A stretch of DNA of 64,000 nt from Phorcus lineatus (GCA_921293015.1 OV121087.1:41402630-41466629), one strand, 5' to 3'; numbered from the stretch's first letter, positions 1-14,147 are shown. The notes: generated from the sequence alone by a model not told the origin. Translations and numbers: made by a program.

Positions 1-130
1 GGTTCATTAGCAAGAGCATAGCGTGCTGTCACACACTGTTGTTTGTTGTGTTCAGATCACGTTGTAAAACATGCTATTACAAACATTTATACCACATAGA
101 TCTAAAAACTTCTTAATCCATGGCCGGATT

Positions 131-168
131 TCACACACACACACACACACACACCCGCACACACACAC
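131..168. repeat. (CA)n microsatellite
   Basis: About 18 dinucleotide units with a CCG interruption near 155. A reading frame through it is low complexity. Confidence 0.97.
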
Positions 169-302
169 TTGGCGAAAGTGTGTAAGATGGCCGATCACCC
201 ATCGAAATTAGTGTAAAAAACCCAATACACACCGGAAACCCAAACATTTGAAAAATTTCATCAGTTTTTGTAGAGGATATGATCAAGTATAAAGCAAGAA
301 GC

Positions 303-410
303 ACATGGCGTCCATTTCTGTGTGAACACTTTTCAATCATTTCAGGTAGGGAAATTGATTCGCATAGCTTAACGGATCACGGTATGTTCGTTTAGAAATT
401 TATGCTGTTG
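303..410. repeat. Dispersed repeat, copy 1
   Basis: GTGAACACTTTTCAATCATT, then TCAGGTAGGGAAATTGATTC, resembles 20763-20870 (GTGAACACTTTTATAAATCA, TTTGAGGTAGGGAAATGAAT). Similarity continues loosely through the GTTCGTTT block. No function is apparent. Both copies contain a donor-like AG/GTAGGG. Confidence 0.65.
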
Positions 411-659
411 ATTAAAAACCTTGTCATGCAAATGGAAACATTACTGTGTCGTTTGCATGAGATCACTTTATCAATCTAAAAAAACCCACGCAACTACCCC
501 TTTAAACTATTGAAATTACGTTTTAGTTTTGCCTGGAATGATGTCCTTGACGATTAACATTGTTGTTGACGTTTTTGTATTTGGAATGGAGACAGTAATT
601 TAACATACGATGGATATGAGGTTTAAGTATTAAAATTGTATTTATTATAGTTGAGTGTA

Positions 660-740
660 TTGACGATGATGGTGATGTTTATGATGGATACGACGACGAT
701 GATGATGATGACGACGATGGCGATGTCGATGACAATGTTG
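660..740. repeat. GAT/GAC trinucleotide repeat
   Basis: Imperfect GATGATGGT, GACGACGATGATGATGATG and GACGATGGCGATGTCGATG. Met/Thr-rich and Ile/Val-rich frames here are by-products. Confidence 0.93.
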
Positions 741-3700
741 AATAAACATTTTTTATATTTTTCAAACAGACGTCTAACCAAACTGATATTTAGGTGCAGA
801 AAAACGATTCTCAAATTTAGACTAAAATTTAACTTTTATAACGACATTCTATACCTCCGTTCATCTTACGTAACTGATGATTATTAATATACGATTACGC
901 ATTAATTAAAAGTGAACTGAATGTAAGATTTGTTATCGAAATGATAACTATTTCGAAATGTCATCAAAATTACGTCAATGACGTAAAATGTTAATTGTAA
1001 AATGAAACGTGTGTAAGGTAAGTGGTACCGGTGAAGCTGGAAATGTTTACGATTTTCGCCTTATGGTACATTGTGATTCAGATTCGTTTATAATTTTTAG
1101 GAGGTTATTTTACGAGAATTTTCGAGAACAAATATAATGATATCCAATTTTCTTTTTAGAATTTACTAACTATCATTGGATAAATTTAACCAAATATACA
1201 AAATAAATTAACTATAAGAAGGCATAAGCAAATTCGATATTTCTCATTTATCTAAATAATGCCATGGAAGTTAACTGTGATGAACTTATGGTAGGGTTTT
1301 GCTTTAACATATCGGGTAAAATTTCCAAGCTGTCAATAACCTGTATATTATGGCCGTGAAGTACGACAATATGGACAAGTTTCCATCTTGCACTTTTTGA
1401 CCTTTGCAAATGTCGGAAGTATCTTGAAAACTTCCAAAGTCATTTATCGCAAATGACATTAGCGTCAAAGTATCGTGTTGATATAATAACACCCGAAGAA
1501 AGGTCGTTGAGTTCTCTATCATGTCTATTGGCTGACTAAGTACTTGTAATTAACAGTATCGCCTTAAAGGGGCAACAAGTATGCTGTTGTAGTCAAATAA
1601 GTTACTGGTCTTACTCAACCAATGTGTGAAAACAGTTGCTGTGACATTGTAGTGGCAATATTTAAGGTTAAAGTCGGGAAACAAATGCAATAAATCAGGC
1701 ATATGAGTCAAAAGTAATAGCCTTTAGAAAATTGCCTTCAAACGAAACAGACAATGTTGGTTGGTTTAATCATATTGGTTTTAATTATAAGTAAGTTGGA
1801 ATGTGGACGTTTGATAAGAATAAAGATATCACTGAAAAATAGTAAAATAGCATACATTGGCAATTGGAGATGAATTAACAACTTGAGAGCGATGAAGTTA
1901 ACTTACATCAGCAGTAATCTTGTAGACTGTATGAAATCCAAAGTAAAATCGTATCTCAATTATTTATTGATATTAAGCTAATTGAGGAAACTTAAACTGA
2001 AAACATTTCAAAACATTCATAAACGAAATTTCTTTGAAATCTGTAATACATGTGAGCCGATAGCTTATATTACATATACAATGTAGTTATACACTGCCTA
2101 TAAGTATGTAAATGTTTATTTTTGACATCTACCGAATGACTTTGAACGTGAAATGCATTATATCTGACCTTGTACTTTGGTCTCAGTATGTTTTATCCTA
2201 TATTATCACAATGTATTGAGATTTTTCATTGTTCGATAATCCTCTCTTATTTGTATGATAAAGCATGCCCTGCTTCTGTTTTATTTACCTACTTACTTAT
2301 ATATCAAGCATTATTTGACATTTGAAAGGTATAAGGAATATATAAGGTGTTCGTAATAACAAAGACTATTTTGTTTAATGGATATGTTTGAACTCAGTCA
2401 AAAAGATCTGTTATACCATGGAAATTGATTCAATGATAGGTAAATAAATATACAAGCATGACATGTGTAACGTATAATGTCTAGCATCTGACCTTAAAAC
2501 CAAGTTTCTTTCTAAGTCGCTAAATGAAAAGAATTGAATATGAAATGTAAAAGCAAGTCAAATTTAATGGAATATGAAGTTCTTTACTTTGACGACGACT
2601 TTTCACAAAAGGTGTTAATGTTTTCAATAATATTTATGACCATACTTAAATCTTTTTTTGTCAGTTTTTCACAGTGTACTATTTAATAGTCACTAAACAA
2701 CTCATAAATTAGAAAAAAATAATGTCATGAACTACAAAAATCAGATTTATCTTCCGTTTTTTATTGCTGCCGGAGTCTTGAAATAAAATAGTATTCGCGT
2801 GAAATTATATTACATGACTCAGTTATTGTATCTTTGCTAAGTTTACTTCCTTTCATTTTCATATTTTCAAAGTTACAATTCGGCCAACCATTACCCTAAA
2901 TATGACATATTTTAAACTGTTTATATGAGGCATTGTCTCAATATAGAGTAACGTTTGACCTATTTTATAATGATTAAATGTATTCATTTGGATAAACAAG
3001 AAAGAATTGAAATTCCACACTTTAATGGATTATGCCAATGGAAAATGTAATTGAATAGCGAAGGGTTAGATTATGTTTGACTGTAGTGCTGTTCGAAAAA
3101 ATTATAAAGCCGTTGGCTCTGAAGCTCATTAGATTTCATTAACCTTATTTTTCATCACGAAACGGTCACTATATTACCTCGTTAACTAAGGAGTATGTGC
3201 ACATAGTTTCATCTTTTTAGTCCTTTTGCCTTGAGTCTAGAAGATAAAAAAATCAGACTCTGTGGCCCTAATTAGTGTTTGAAAAGGTTTCAGAAAGTAA
3301 ACTTATGAAACAAAATAATCTATAATATTTAGAGAATAACTTGATAATGATTTCATGATAGACTAGTGTTACTTATTACTTGTAATTAGAACTCTCGAGT
3401 AGAAATGTATCTCTCATCTGTTTATATGTCAAGAAGTTCTGGTGCCTGGCTAGTCATTAAATATAGATGTTTTCAATGAAGAATACCAGTATTTGCTCTT
3501 CGAGTTAAGTAGTGTTTGTTCAAGAAACACTTTGTTCTAATCACACTTCTTATAATGCACTTTCAAATATATTCCTGCTTCACACATGCAAATCGCTTCG
3601 TCAAGTGACACACTTGCCATGACTTTGAAAAAGAATTGCTTAAAAAAAATGATATGTCAAGTCATAAATAAATCTAAATCTTCAGAAAGCAAATCATTTT

Positions 3701-5431
3701 GTCAACTGAAAGGTATTAATTTACTGACGGAAGTCAGGTAATCTTCGTACAATTCTTGCCTCTTTAAACTGACTCGCAACACACATATTCACAAAAATGT
3801 CAATAAAAACTTAAATAAAGACAACAATAAAAAATGACCTCCTTTCACTTGCCTCTTAAAAAGGATTAATTACAAAAAATCAAACCCAATTGCCCTTTGA
3901 TGCAATTTCATTCTGTTTACTTAAATATTCAACATTCGATGGATTAGAAATAAAAATTAAAAAACTCTTAAAGATGCAAATACGAATCATCCAAAGCCAG
4001 CTCTGAACATTCTGTTAAATATTCCTAATTGAGGAAACTATTCCTTGAAACCCTTTGCTCGGCTCTTGTTTATCCAGTATCAGAACAGCTAATTCTAGTC
4101 ACCTAGCTACGTGACTTCAAGACTCGATCTAAGGGCCTCTTTGTTAGCAGTCGCTCTCATTACCACAAAACAAATTGGAATTGAGACGACCTTGACGAAA
4201 GAAGAGTCGACCCTCAAGATAAAGAACTAAACCAACGTGACCGTTTGCTTACCAAATACTTGACCGAAGGTTTATTTGTCGCCACATGTAACAAGGTATT
4301 CAAATCATTGTTGAAGTTTGTTGGTTTCTTGTATTGATTAAGCAAGGTAAATGACTTCTTGTGTCTTTTGATATTGGCAGTCTCTAATAATTACCATTAT
4401 ATGTATGTTTTATATTATATCTATTTTAAGTCCACAACTTGATGTATGTTATGAGAAATAGCTATTAAAGAATATTATTTTAAATGTAGTTATCACGTTT
4501 CGTAGGGAAATGAAAAAATCTCATGAAAGCAAAACAGGATTTATAAAGGTTTGAAAATACAAGTTAAATTGTTGAAAACGTGCCGTCGATAAGCCCAGGC
4601 ATTTTTATTAATATAACCTTCATATTTCAAACTGTTTATGAGGCAGGCAACAACCGCATTATGACAATCAACTCAGAAACATTTATCATGTATACATGTA
4701 CCTTGAGGACTGTGGAAATAGGTATAAGCATAACCAATCTAAACAATAACGACAACGTGAAAATATTGTCATAAAATATAAGCAGTGTAAATGAAAGCAT
4801 AACACTTATCTAATAAACAAAACCACTGTGGGCATTTATTCGCAACCTTATTCGCAAACAGCAATCCTTTGGAATTTCACTCCAAAATGAAATATAGGCA
4901 TCTTTCAAGTTAAACACAAACTATATTTAAATATAAAATAAAGTAAGAGCATTGTCATATTTGGAAAACGCATGACCAGACGCGAAGTTAAACAAGGGAA
5001 ATAACAAGAAAAATCTACTCACGAAACGAGTAAACATTGCAGCTGCATCCCGAAAGTTTGTGCACATACTTGTCTATGTTAGTGCAAATATCATGTATTT
5101 TGTGAGGTCTTATTGCATCGTGAAATGGCGAGAATGAGACCACAGATTTTTTGTTTTAATTTCAGAAGGGATGACTCAATGCACCTTGATTTGACCTAAA
5201 GTTTTAACCTCACACATATGCGTAACGTTTTTGTCAGATAGTTAAAAGGGTCAAAATTTCAAAATCTTAATATAACTTTTCGCTTACAAATCTCAAATAA
5301 ATGATTAACAGCATCAAACATAAAACATATATTTTTCCTTTATGCTATATCAAGATAAGTTAAGATAACACAAGATAATTCTTTATTGCGCGCTAAGGAA
5401 TACATAATTTTAATGTCTTCATGAATTAGGC
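741..5431. other. No gene seen
   Basis: AT-rich, mostly unique sequence with short chance frames only. The 3.85-4.26 kb part is less biased and holds homeodomain-like cores (CCTAATTGAGG, CAATTGCCCTTTG), but nothing supports a gene. Confidence 0.6.
970..986. promoter_or_regulatory. Perfect dyad of bZIP-type sites
   Basis: TTACGTCA-A-TGACGTAA is a 17-base hyphenated palindrome made of two CRE/ATF-like sites. No gene is adjacent, so its role is inferred from motif alone. Confidence 0.35.
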
Positions 5432-6493
5432 AATATAGAAAAATCGATTCCAAAAAAAAGAAAACTGAAATGGTTTAAAATTTAACCCCTCTTTATGCCA
5501 AAGCACAAATATTTGACAATCAAATGTTTAAATGTACTTTGTACGACAGGTCTGTGGCATTTGGTAATTGGTATTTGGTATTTGGACAATCATTTAATAG
5601 ATTAGAGAATGAATGTTGTACACATGCACAAAGGATGAGCCTCTATCAGTTGAATTAAAGTTGTACAATTGACATCCAAACGAAATCCAAATTACATGAT
5701 ATTTCCATTTTGATACATTCAATCATTTACTACATCGACTACATGGTTGCTGGATCGTGGCTAGAGATTAGGACGAACAGAAAGAAATATAGAAAAATCG
5801 ATTCCAAAAAAAAGAAAACTGAAATGGTTTAAAATTTAACCCCTCTTTATGCCAAAGCACAAATATTTGACAATCAAATGTTTAAATGTACTTTGTACGA
5901 CAGGTCTGTGGCATTTGGTAATTGGTATTTGGTATTTGGACAATCATTTAATAGATTAGAGAATGAATGTTGTACACATGCACAAAGGATGAGCCTCTAT
6001 CAGTTGAATTTAAGTTGTACAATTGACATCCAAACGAAATCCAAATTACATGATATTTCCATTTTGATACATTCAATCATTTACTACATCGACTACATGG
6101 TTGCTGGATCGTGGCTAGAGATTAGGACGAACAGAAAGAAATATAGAAAAATCGATTCCAAAAAAAAGAAAACTGAAATGGTTTAAAATTTAACCCCTCT
6201 TTATGCCAAAGCACAAATATTTGACAATCAAATGTTTAAATGTACTTTGTACGACAGGTCTGTGGCATTTGGTAATTGGTATTTGGTATTTGGACAATCA
6301 TTTAATAGATTAGAGAATGAATGTTGTACACATGCACAAAGGATGAGCCTCTTTCAGTTGAATTAAAGTTGTACAATTGACATCCAAACGAAATCCAAAT
6401 TACATGATATTTCCATTTTGATACATTCAATCATTTACTACATCGACTACATGGTTGCTGGATCGTGGCTAGAGATTAGGACGAACAGAAAGG
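5432..6493. repeat. 354-bp tandem triplication
   Basis: AATATAGAAAAATCG starts each unit at 5432, 5786 and 6140. The three copies are almost identical: only a few single-base differences were seen, such as GAATTAAAG versus GAATTTAAG, and CTCTATCAG versus CTCTTTCAG. Such uniformity means a very young expansion, gene conversion or an assembly artefact. A 102-codon frame spans only the middle copy because one base change removes a stop, so it is not a gene. Confidence 0.95.
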
Positions 6494-7419
6494 ATCACTA
6501 TCCTCCTAACTGGGTAACCTTGTGACGATCTGTTAAATCAATTTTACAAATTTCCTCTGTTAACATTAGTTTGAGCCACATAAAAAATGAAGAAACTTTC
6601 GAGAGCTATCGATCAAACCAAAATTCTCAGTTTCACACCAGGAAAATAATATCATGTTAGAAATGAATTTCTCCAACTAATTGGTCAAGGAAATCTCATT
6701 GCCTCTAGGTCATGAATACTCTCTTGACAATTATTGATTTTCGGCTTAACAAATCAGGCTTGTTTGCGAAGACAGAAAAACAGATAATCGACATTTAGCC
6801 AACCGGATTATTGAAAACTTGAGGACAATAAAATAAGAAAAAACACTCGGACAAAAAAACCCACATGAACACTTTTTTTGAACTGGTTAATGATACATAT
6901 AGGTAAAGGGTTAATTTCACATGATACTATTTCAACATGTACCAGGTCAACTTAGGCTCAATATCTTAGAAAATACGAACTAGGTACTAGAGATGCGGAC
7001 TATCGCTTAATGTACTGTGAAAACCATTTGTGTAAATAAATATCTATAGACCAAGAACGGCATTTGGAAACGCAATCAGAGCCAAAGAACAGAGGAATAA
7101 TGATCACGTTCATATCCTCTGATATATACGAAGTGCACCCGTTTTCGTTTGAAAGTTATTTGCACGATGCCTTAGAAACAGAGATTGTCTTCTTTATTAA
7201 GAAATGACCCGACGTTGAGATGCCATAATAAGTGCCCTTTCCAAGGTCGACCTTTAAAATTGTATAATTTCAAATAATTTCACAATCCTATAAAATAGGA
7301 TTATCATGTTGCTGCCTTGCGTTACGCAGATTATAGAGTAATCTACTGCAGTAAAAGTACGACGACCTTATTTCAATGAGATTTACAACTTAATTTCCTC
7401 CACCACATACCATTTACAC

Positions 7420-7620
7420 TCTAATTATATTATCTGGTCATTACAGTCCAGTCCTGCAAAGCGAGCAAAGAAAACTAATGAAAACCTGTGGTTAACGCTT
7501 TGACCTTTAAAAGCTAATTACATACATTTTCGTATGCATTATGCTTCTGAAGACAATTAGGTACCAGGAGACATTGGAATCAATGATTATTGAAATTGGA
7601 GTTGTCTTAATTGGAAATTT
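7420..7620. other. Candidate non-coding regulatory island
   Basis: Dense homeodomain-like cores (CTAATTA, GCTAATTACA, ACAATTAGG), TTTGACCTTTAAAAG and an octamer-like TATGCATTATG lie within 200 bp of non-repetitive sequence. This is a motif impression only. Confidence 0.22.
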
Positions 7621-7987
7621 CAAAATGAATATCACAATTGAATTTTAACTGGAATCCGTAATTTCATATAAATGCTATCAATGTTGAGAACATTAAAGAC
7701 AACCGTCATACCTTTTCAACTTTTTTTGAACTTTTTGTATTAACCGACATAAATGGAAATTTCATTCAGGAGTAGACAGCCTTTCCATCACTGTACATTT
7801 CTGTTGAGCTTTAAGTGCGTCCCAGTTGACATTTGAAACCGTAAACATGTTTTGTCTGGCTTCTTGTACTCTGTTTTTCATAATTATTTCTCTCTAAACA
7901 CTAACACTAAATACGAAAATCTGGGGCTTACATGTATAATCTTTAGGATTTTTCATACTCTTTCTATTGTTTCGATAAAATAGTCTA

Positions 7988-8018
7988 ATATATATGTATA
8001 TATATATATGATATATAT
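7988..8018. repeat. Short AT microsatellite
   Basis: Imperfect (TA)n with GTA and GATA interruptions. Confidence 0.9.
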
Positions 8019-11000
8019 TTCGAAAGGAAACTAAGAGGTTTAGATTAAGTCTATCATGACCGTTAAGCACCCAAAGCAAAAGGTTTCGTATGTACATGTA
8101 TATATAAACAATCAGACCAAAATAAGCAAAAAGTTAATGGCGATTTTCCGTGCTACATTAATAAGGATAATTGATCAGTGTCGTTATATCCTTCAGGATT
8201 CATTTTGGAGGTTTATCACTTGCTATAGCTCAGTTAATCATCATCAACTGCGTTGACTGTGTGGCTGTTTCGAAAGGAAATTATTAATAAAGAATACTCA
8301 AAAAATAAATATATAAATATATACTCTAAAATTGGACACTAACGCTGATAAACGCAACATTTTCATAATTCTAACAAGACAGCTCCCAGATATTGACTTG
8401 ATGGGTCAAATGTAACTCGGAAAGTATAAAACAGTACAGCAACACATGCAAAATATATAATATTTATCTACTACCTATCCCTATATTTGACAATCAACTT
8501 TATCCTGAGTTATAATTTCTTATCAACTTCAGGTTTTGGGTAACTTTTCATCTTTTCAGGTCGATCAATGGAACATAAAATATTTTGACAAAAGGGAGTT
8601 ACACAAATGTCCCTTTTTTAGTTGTATGTTCTACAAACTGTTGAGAATAAAAATCAAATTGACATCAGATGAACGAGGGGGGAAACCTTGTACTGGACAC
8701 TGTATCAATGTATCATTTATAATCTGTGCTTGTAAATCTTTTTAGTTTCATGTTCGCGTTAAAATATTTCAGTTTGGGGTTTATATAAACTGAATTGCTG
8801 CAACAATTTTTACGCGTCTCTTTTATGCATTTTTTGATTTTTGAATAAGTAGATGAGTTTTTGCGTTTTATAAGATCAAAATTTCACACCAAAATTTTGT
8901 AGCAGGCTAAGAAACATTCTTGGTAACCCAGAAATTGTTAGGAAACTCTTCACAAACTCATTTATGGGATCTAAAAAATGAATTTATGACCAATTCATCA
9001 TCTCCAGAGGATCAAGGCATCCCATAAACACAACCCAGTCATATAAATTCATTGGAGAGGAAATAAGAATTTTGCAAAAAAACCAATTTTAATCATTTGA
9101 AAGAGAGACGGTTCAAATAGCTATCTCAACATGGTACGTTTGCTTTAGCACTGTTTCTTTCAATATCAAAACATTATCTTGCCATTTCATTTTCGTGAGA
9201 TATCTTTATTTATCGCAATAACATGCCCTGGGTGAATGGCATCCTGCTAAATCAGCGTATGAATCCGCTCTCGCTCCTTCCTATACCCTGAACTCTTACA
9301 AGCCAAAAGCCTTGTACGGCTGGATCGGTTTGATATTAGTGGCTTAGTTAACCTGTTATTATTTCAGCCAATGGAATGTCGTTATGCAAGGAGCTTCAAG
9401 TTTCCATCCGGTTGGTACCGCTGTTGTTGAAAATGCGAGTCGTCTCATTGGCTGGTTGGGTGATTGTGAGAATTGCTCTACATGCCTACGGAAGGTTTGA
9501 AGAGTTTTGGTGTGAGACTAGACCAACATATTTCAATGCCACATTTTGTTATTGCATAGCAATTAATGCATGATTATTGTCACGTTGCAAGGTATCCTCC
9601 TGTAAAAATAATCGGTGTAATAATAATACGATTCAGAGAAAATTACAGTTGGTCATGAACGTCTCCAGAAATCTCTAAATCATCAACATGGCCAAGTGGC
9701 GCTGAACTACGTAACACATCGTTAGATAGACTACAATTTGTAAGGATTTTTTCTAAATCGTTACCTGTCAAGCCATACAATGAAAGGACAGTATATAGAG
9801 ACCTGATATAAGGCTAGGCTTACAACGTCCATCTAGGTCGATAACAAAGCAGCGTGTTTGTGAGATTCGTTAAAAGGTTTCGCTATCACCACTAATTACC
9901 CCGACAGTCATAACAGTACATTGGTCGCTAAGCAACTGTAAATCATAACAACATTGTTACAGAACTTTCTGTTCTGAGAAACTTGTAGCCCTGCTAGAAT
10001 AAAATTATCACTTTTTTGAGTAAGCAGGTTACTTGGATGAAATGTTCGTTAAAACTTAAGGCATGATTTGCAGCCCAGTAGTTTTTGACATATTGGCATG
10101 TCAATGGACCTCTTCGACAAAAGTGTGTGACAAAGTTCCGTAAGTCGTAGAAAAGTAAACATTTTCTAAATCACTATTCAAATGGCCTACAAATGATGAA
10201 AGTATTCTCAAAACCTATGTTAGAAAGATTTGATGAATTAAAGTCTTCAACGTATAATAAAAATTCAAGTTACAGTTAACTTTTTTTAAATTAATTTATC
10301 TTGCCTTTATTTCATTTCCACGTCTAAACAAAATTCTGATATTTGAATATTCAAGTTTAATTAAAACAAGTTTCGTTCTCTACCCATCATTTATAACTAT
10401 TGATGCAAATTTACTTAACATCAGATATACAGACAGGCAGACATGTAATCTCGTTTATTTTGGTAACATTTGCGTAAATTACTATTGAGTTTAGTAGGAT
10501 ATTTACTTGGAGATAGTTTTGCATATGCTTTGATGAATAGAATGTAATTTACTTTAACAAGCCTAACAAGGTTCAAGTTCTCTCCTTTGCCATTAACCTC
10601 GACACTACCTCCCTACGATCTGGAGGTCTCACCATGATAATCACCAGACAGCTACCATGGATTCCGCAGAATTTGAAGTTATATATAAGTTTACACTTTG
10701 ATTGCAATCAACCATGTATAGCTCAACATAGACATTTGAAAAATATTTATGTTCATGTAACTACTGATTTCTTGAATCATGCTTTCCTGGTTTTACTCGT
10801 TACTCATATATGTTCTGATTTTGCCAATCGGAGCCACTTCAATTTGGAGCAGCCGTCTGGCGCGACTTGTACAAAATAACGTTAATCCTATAGTCAATTT
10901 GTAAAGGGGAGGGGGTGCTGTAATGTATATTTCATAAACTTTTCTAAAGATTGATTATCTTAAAATTTTCATGTTCGCAATCCAATTCTCATGTGAATAA

Positions 11001-11119
11001 TATATTTCTACTATTTCCATAACTCAATTTCAAATCAATATGTCATCATCTGAATATATATCTCACATCTTATCATCTGAAGAATCGGGTTCTCAAATAC
11101 ATCATTTATCTTAACTGAT

Positions 11120-11290
11120 AGTAAAAGCCTCTTGTTTGATTGGCTGACGCATTGTATTTTATTTTGTATACTCCACGTCTATCATTTCTCATTGTACCTC
11201 GCTGCCCTATCAACAGCTCCTCGCCAAGAAAAGGGTCGCACAACGCTAAATTGACGTTACTTGAAGATGCATGCGGTGTCCAGAGTTTAG
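11120..11290. other. Possible promoter-like or regulatory island
   Basis: Contains TTTGATTGGCTGACGC (inverted CCAAT box) and a GC-richer block with CGCTGCC and AAGGGTCGCACAACGC, unlike the AT-rich flanks. No frame supports a gene. Confidence 0.25.
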
Positions 11291-11699
11291 ATTAGTTCAT
11301 TCAGCTTAATTACATATGTACTTGTTTTTCTAATATTCTTATCTATTTTAAAAATAATTTTACAAATTACAATTTTATGCACGAGGTATTAATTTTAGAT
11401 TTAATCGCTACCAACCATTAGTAAGCGTGAGGCAGTACTAGGATCGTTTCATTGGAGACGGATGACTCCAGAATGTACGTAGCTGTACGTTGGATGCTTC
11501 TACCCCGTGTAGGACGGTTCCATGTACAATCTCTGTAACAGTGCCATCCCTCGCGTAACGGCTCGGGGAACAATAGTACAAAGATGGTGTATCAGCAAAC
11601 AATCTATGTCTTAGGAATGGATATCTAGCATTACCATGTGTCCATATAAACTTTGTTTTGGCAAAGTTATATTTTCACGAATATTGTGTTGCCATCGAT

Positions 11700-11811
11700 T
11701 GACGTCACTATAAGTTGACGCTAAAAGTTTAATATTTAGATTTATATAAGGTGCGTTGTAAACTACCAATCGCTTATCAATGATGCTTACGCACATTTTT
11801 TTTTGACGTCA
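11700..11811. promoter_or_regulatory. Two perfect CRE palindromes 104 bp apart
   Basis: TGACGTCA occurs at 11700-11707 and again at 11804-11811, with a half-site-like TTGACGCTA between them. This octamer is the canonical CREB/ATF site. The island may be an enhancer or the promoter of an unseen transcript. Confidence 0.4.
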
Positions 11812-13090
11812 TGCAGCAGGTAAAAAATTTGATGTTGCTTCTGAGGGAAGGTAGCAATAGAATTCATCTTCGACAAAACAAATAAACATTTGGAAATAAA
11901 TTCCGTAGGTTAATTGTTTAAAAATGATCTAGAAGGAGTGTAATTAAAAAAGGGAAATTGATTTACATCCCTGTATACCTGAAGTGTTGTTTGCCATAAC
12001 AGCAGATAAATTGCTAAACTTTAACGATTTTTTGTTTGTAACGCACCCATATTCTATATAAGATTTGATAAAAAATACTTACACTCAATCATACGCATAT
12101 AATCATTTCTTATCATATCAAATAATGTATCGTATACATCGGATTTAATCGTATCTCTTTATACAGGTTTTTTTTAAAAATCCATTTAGTTCAGTGGTAC
12201 AATTTCGATGCCCCTGAAACTGATAATTTCTTCAAACACTTGTAATAGTGTACATTTGCCAAAGCTATGATTCGAACCCACGCTCTTAACTAACACCGTC
12301 ACGTGATGTTCAATCTTAGCCATTTTTTTAATTATCTATAAAATGGTTTTTATTTGCTAACAGATGAAGATTTACACTTCAATTAGAGATATTTCATATT
12401 TAATACATGCCATTTCGGTCATTATCTATTCATCACCCGTATGATTAATCATAAATGGGGACATATTTTGAATATTTGCACATGTGCACATATCACTTTA
12501 GCCTCGCACAAAATGTTTCAAGGCGAGTTACCATACTTTTTACCCTCAGAGGAGCGTCATATGACTTTTACGAAACTCGCTTTTGCTCGGGAAATAAAAA
12601 CAATTCGCACTCGTTTCCTAAAATTCAAATGACACACTTTCTCGGCTAATGTAGGCATCTCATCAACACTTCCAAAATCTTCATTATTTGTCCTGTTAGG
12701 TCGGCTGACGTCTTTATCAGGCTTTATTAACAATTCCTAGCAACAAAGTAATATATAAGTAATGAATACCGTATTTAATTACTTTGCTTTAACACGTGAA
12801 CAGCGACATATCACATGTTTCAACATACGATCCAAATCGTCCATCTACTTTTGAAGCCTCCAGCTGCTATTTTGTATATCCAGAAGCTTAAATGGATAGA
12901 CTTCAAACGGCTGTAGGGTGCAAAGGCACATTCGCAAATGACAATGAGATTTTAAGAGCCCTCGACCGATTTTTCTGAGTTATTCAAAGATGTTTCTATA
13001 TTTTGTGTTCCACGTGTTACAAAATCATATTATTGCTTTTAGAATTCCATATCACTTGCTTCTTGCAGTTAGAATATATACCGTTACTAC

Positions 13091-13395
13091 TTGATTCGAT
13101 AAATGTTGCTTTTCCATCAAACAATGGCGATCTTTCGTAATAGAAGAAACAGTATATCCTAACTCGACATGTCTTCACGCTTATAAAGTTATCGTTATTG
13201 TTAAAAAAAGGTAAAAATATGTAATGACGAGATGAAGAGATGAAAAGATTGGTATAAGAAAAGGAAAATGAGGCGAACAAAAGAGATGTTATAAAATTGT
13301 AAGATGACATCATCTGTATACGAACTTTAAGTATTCACAAAACACATGTGTCAGTATACCTGTATGCAAATAACTTTTATATTAACTTTTAATAG
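13091..13395. repeat. Direct repeat copy A (about 0.3 kb)
   Basis: Matches 13832-14147 at roughly 80-85 percent by eye. Shared blocks include GAAACAGTATATCCTAACTC, GACATG, ATATGTAATGACGAGATG and GATTGGTATA. The GAAGAGATGAAAAGATTGG stretch is purine-rich. Confidence 0.85.
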
Positions 13396-13831
13396 GATTG
13401 TTTTGATGCTGCAATAGAAACCTTTTTACTTCTTATGATGCATACATGGTAACGAGAAAACACAATAGGAAACATGAAACATACACGTAGACAATTTTTA
13501 GCTTAAAGAAATGATAACACTGGATTTGCATGTGCTAATTGATGTACTTGACAAGCGACTAAATCACGTCTAGCGTCAAAATCATGACCAATTTCTACTT
13601 TCACATTTGATTCGTTGAAAATTATCAGCACTTTCATTACTTCGAAAGCATATTTGTTTAAATTACAAAAAAAGTTTATCATTAAGTCAAAAATGAATGT
13701 AACGTTTTATGTTTAACCAACCCAAATAAACGTCCAATGTTGAAGGGTTTATCAAATTGCTAAATGTAATCAAGTCCAGGAGAATAGATGTCCACTTCAT
13801 TAAACGTACGCCTTGATATGATAGTAAAACC

Positions 13832-14147
13832 TCATGAGTCGATAAAAGTTGCTTTTCCATCAAGTAAAGGGGACCTTTCGTAATGGAAGAAACAGTATAT
13901 CCTAACTCGACATGCTTTCACGCATATAACGTAATCTTTATTGGTCAAACAGTTAAAAATATGTAATGACGAGATGGAGAGATGCAAAGATTGGTATAGG
14001 AAAAGGAAAATGAAGCGAAAAAAAGATATGTTATAAAAATGTAAGATGACATAACACCATCGGTATACGAAATTTTAAAATATACACAACACCCATGTCT
14101 CAGTACACTATTTATACGAATAACGTTTAATATTAACTTTTTATAAG
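13832..14147. repeat. Direct repeat copy B (about 0.3 kb)
   Basis: Second copy of the 13.1-kb segment, about 741-755 bp downstream in the same orientation, with several small insertions and deletions. There is no coding frame across either copy. The pair could be an old local duplication or two copies of one interspersed repeat. Confidence 0.85.

Larger units (their letters stand above)
6494..13090. other. No gene seen apart from the regulatory islands listed
   Basis: No frame above about 80 codons and no transposon proteins. 9692-9703 (CCAAGTGGCGCT) looks like a CTCF-type core. 7284-7302 is a small hairpin, AATCCTA-TAAAA-TAGGATT. Confidence 0.55.

Noticed and set aside
5878-6186. 102-codon plus-strand frame
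   Set aside because: Lies inside one copy of the 354-bp tandem unit. The equivalent frame is closed by a stop in the other two copies.
12187-12280. Separate A-box-like TAGTTCAGTGGTA and B-box-like GATTCGAACCC
   Set aside because: They are about 80 bp apart with no tRNA fold between them and no match to the SINE family here. Most likely coincidence or a badly decayed SINE.
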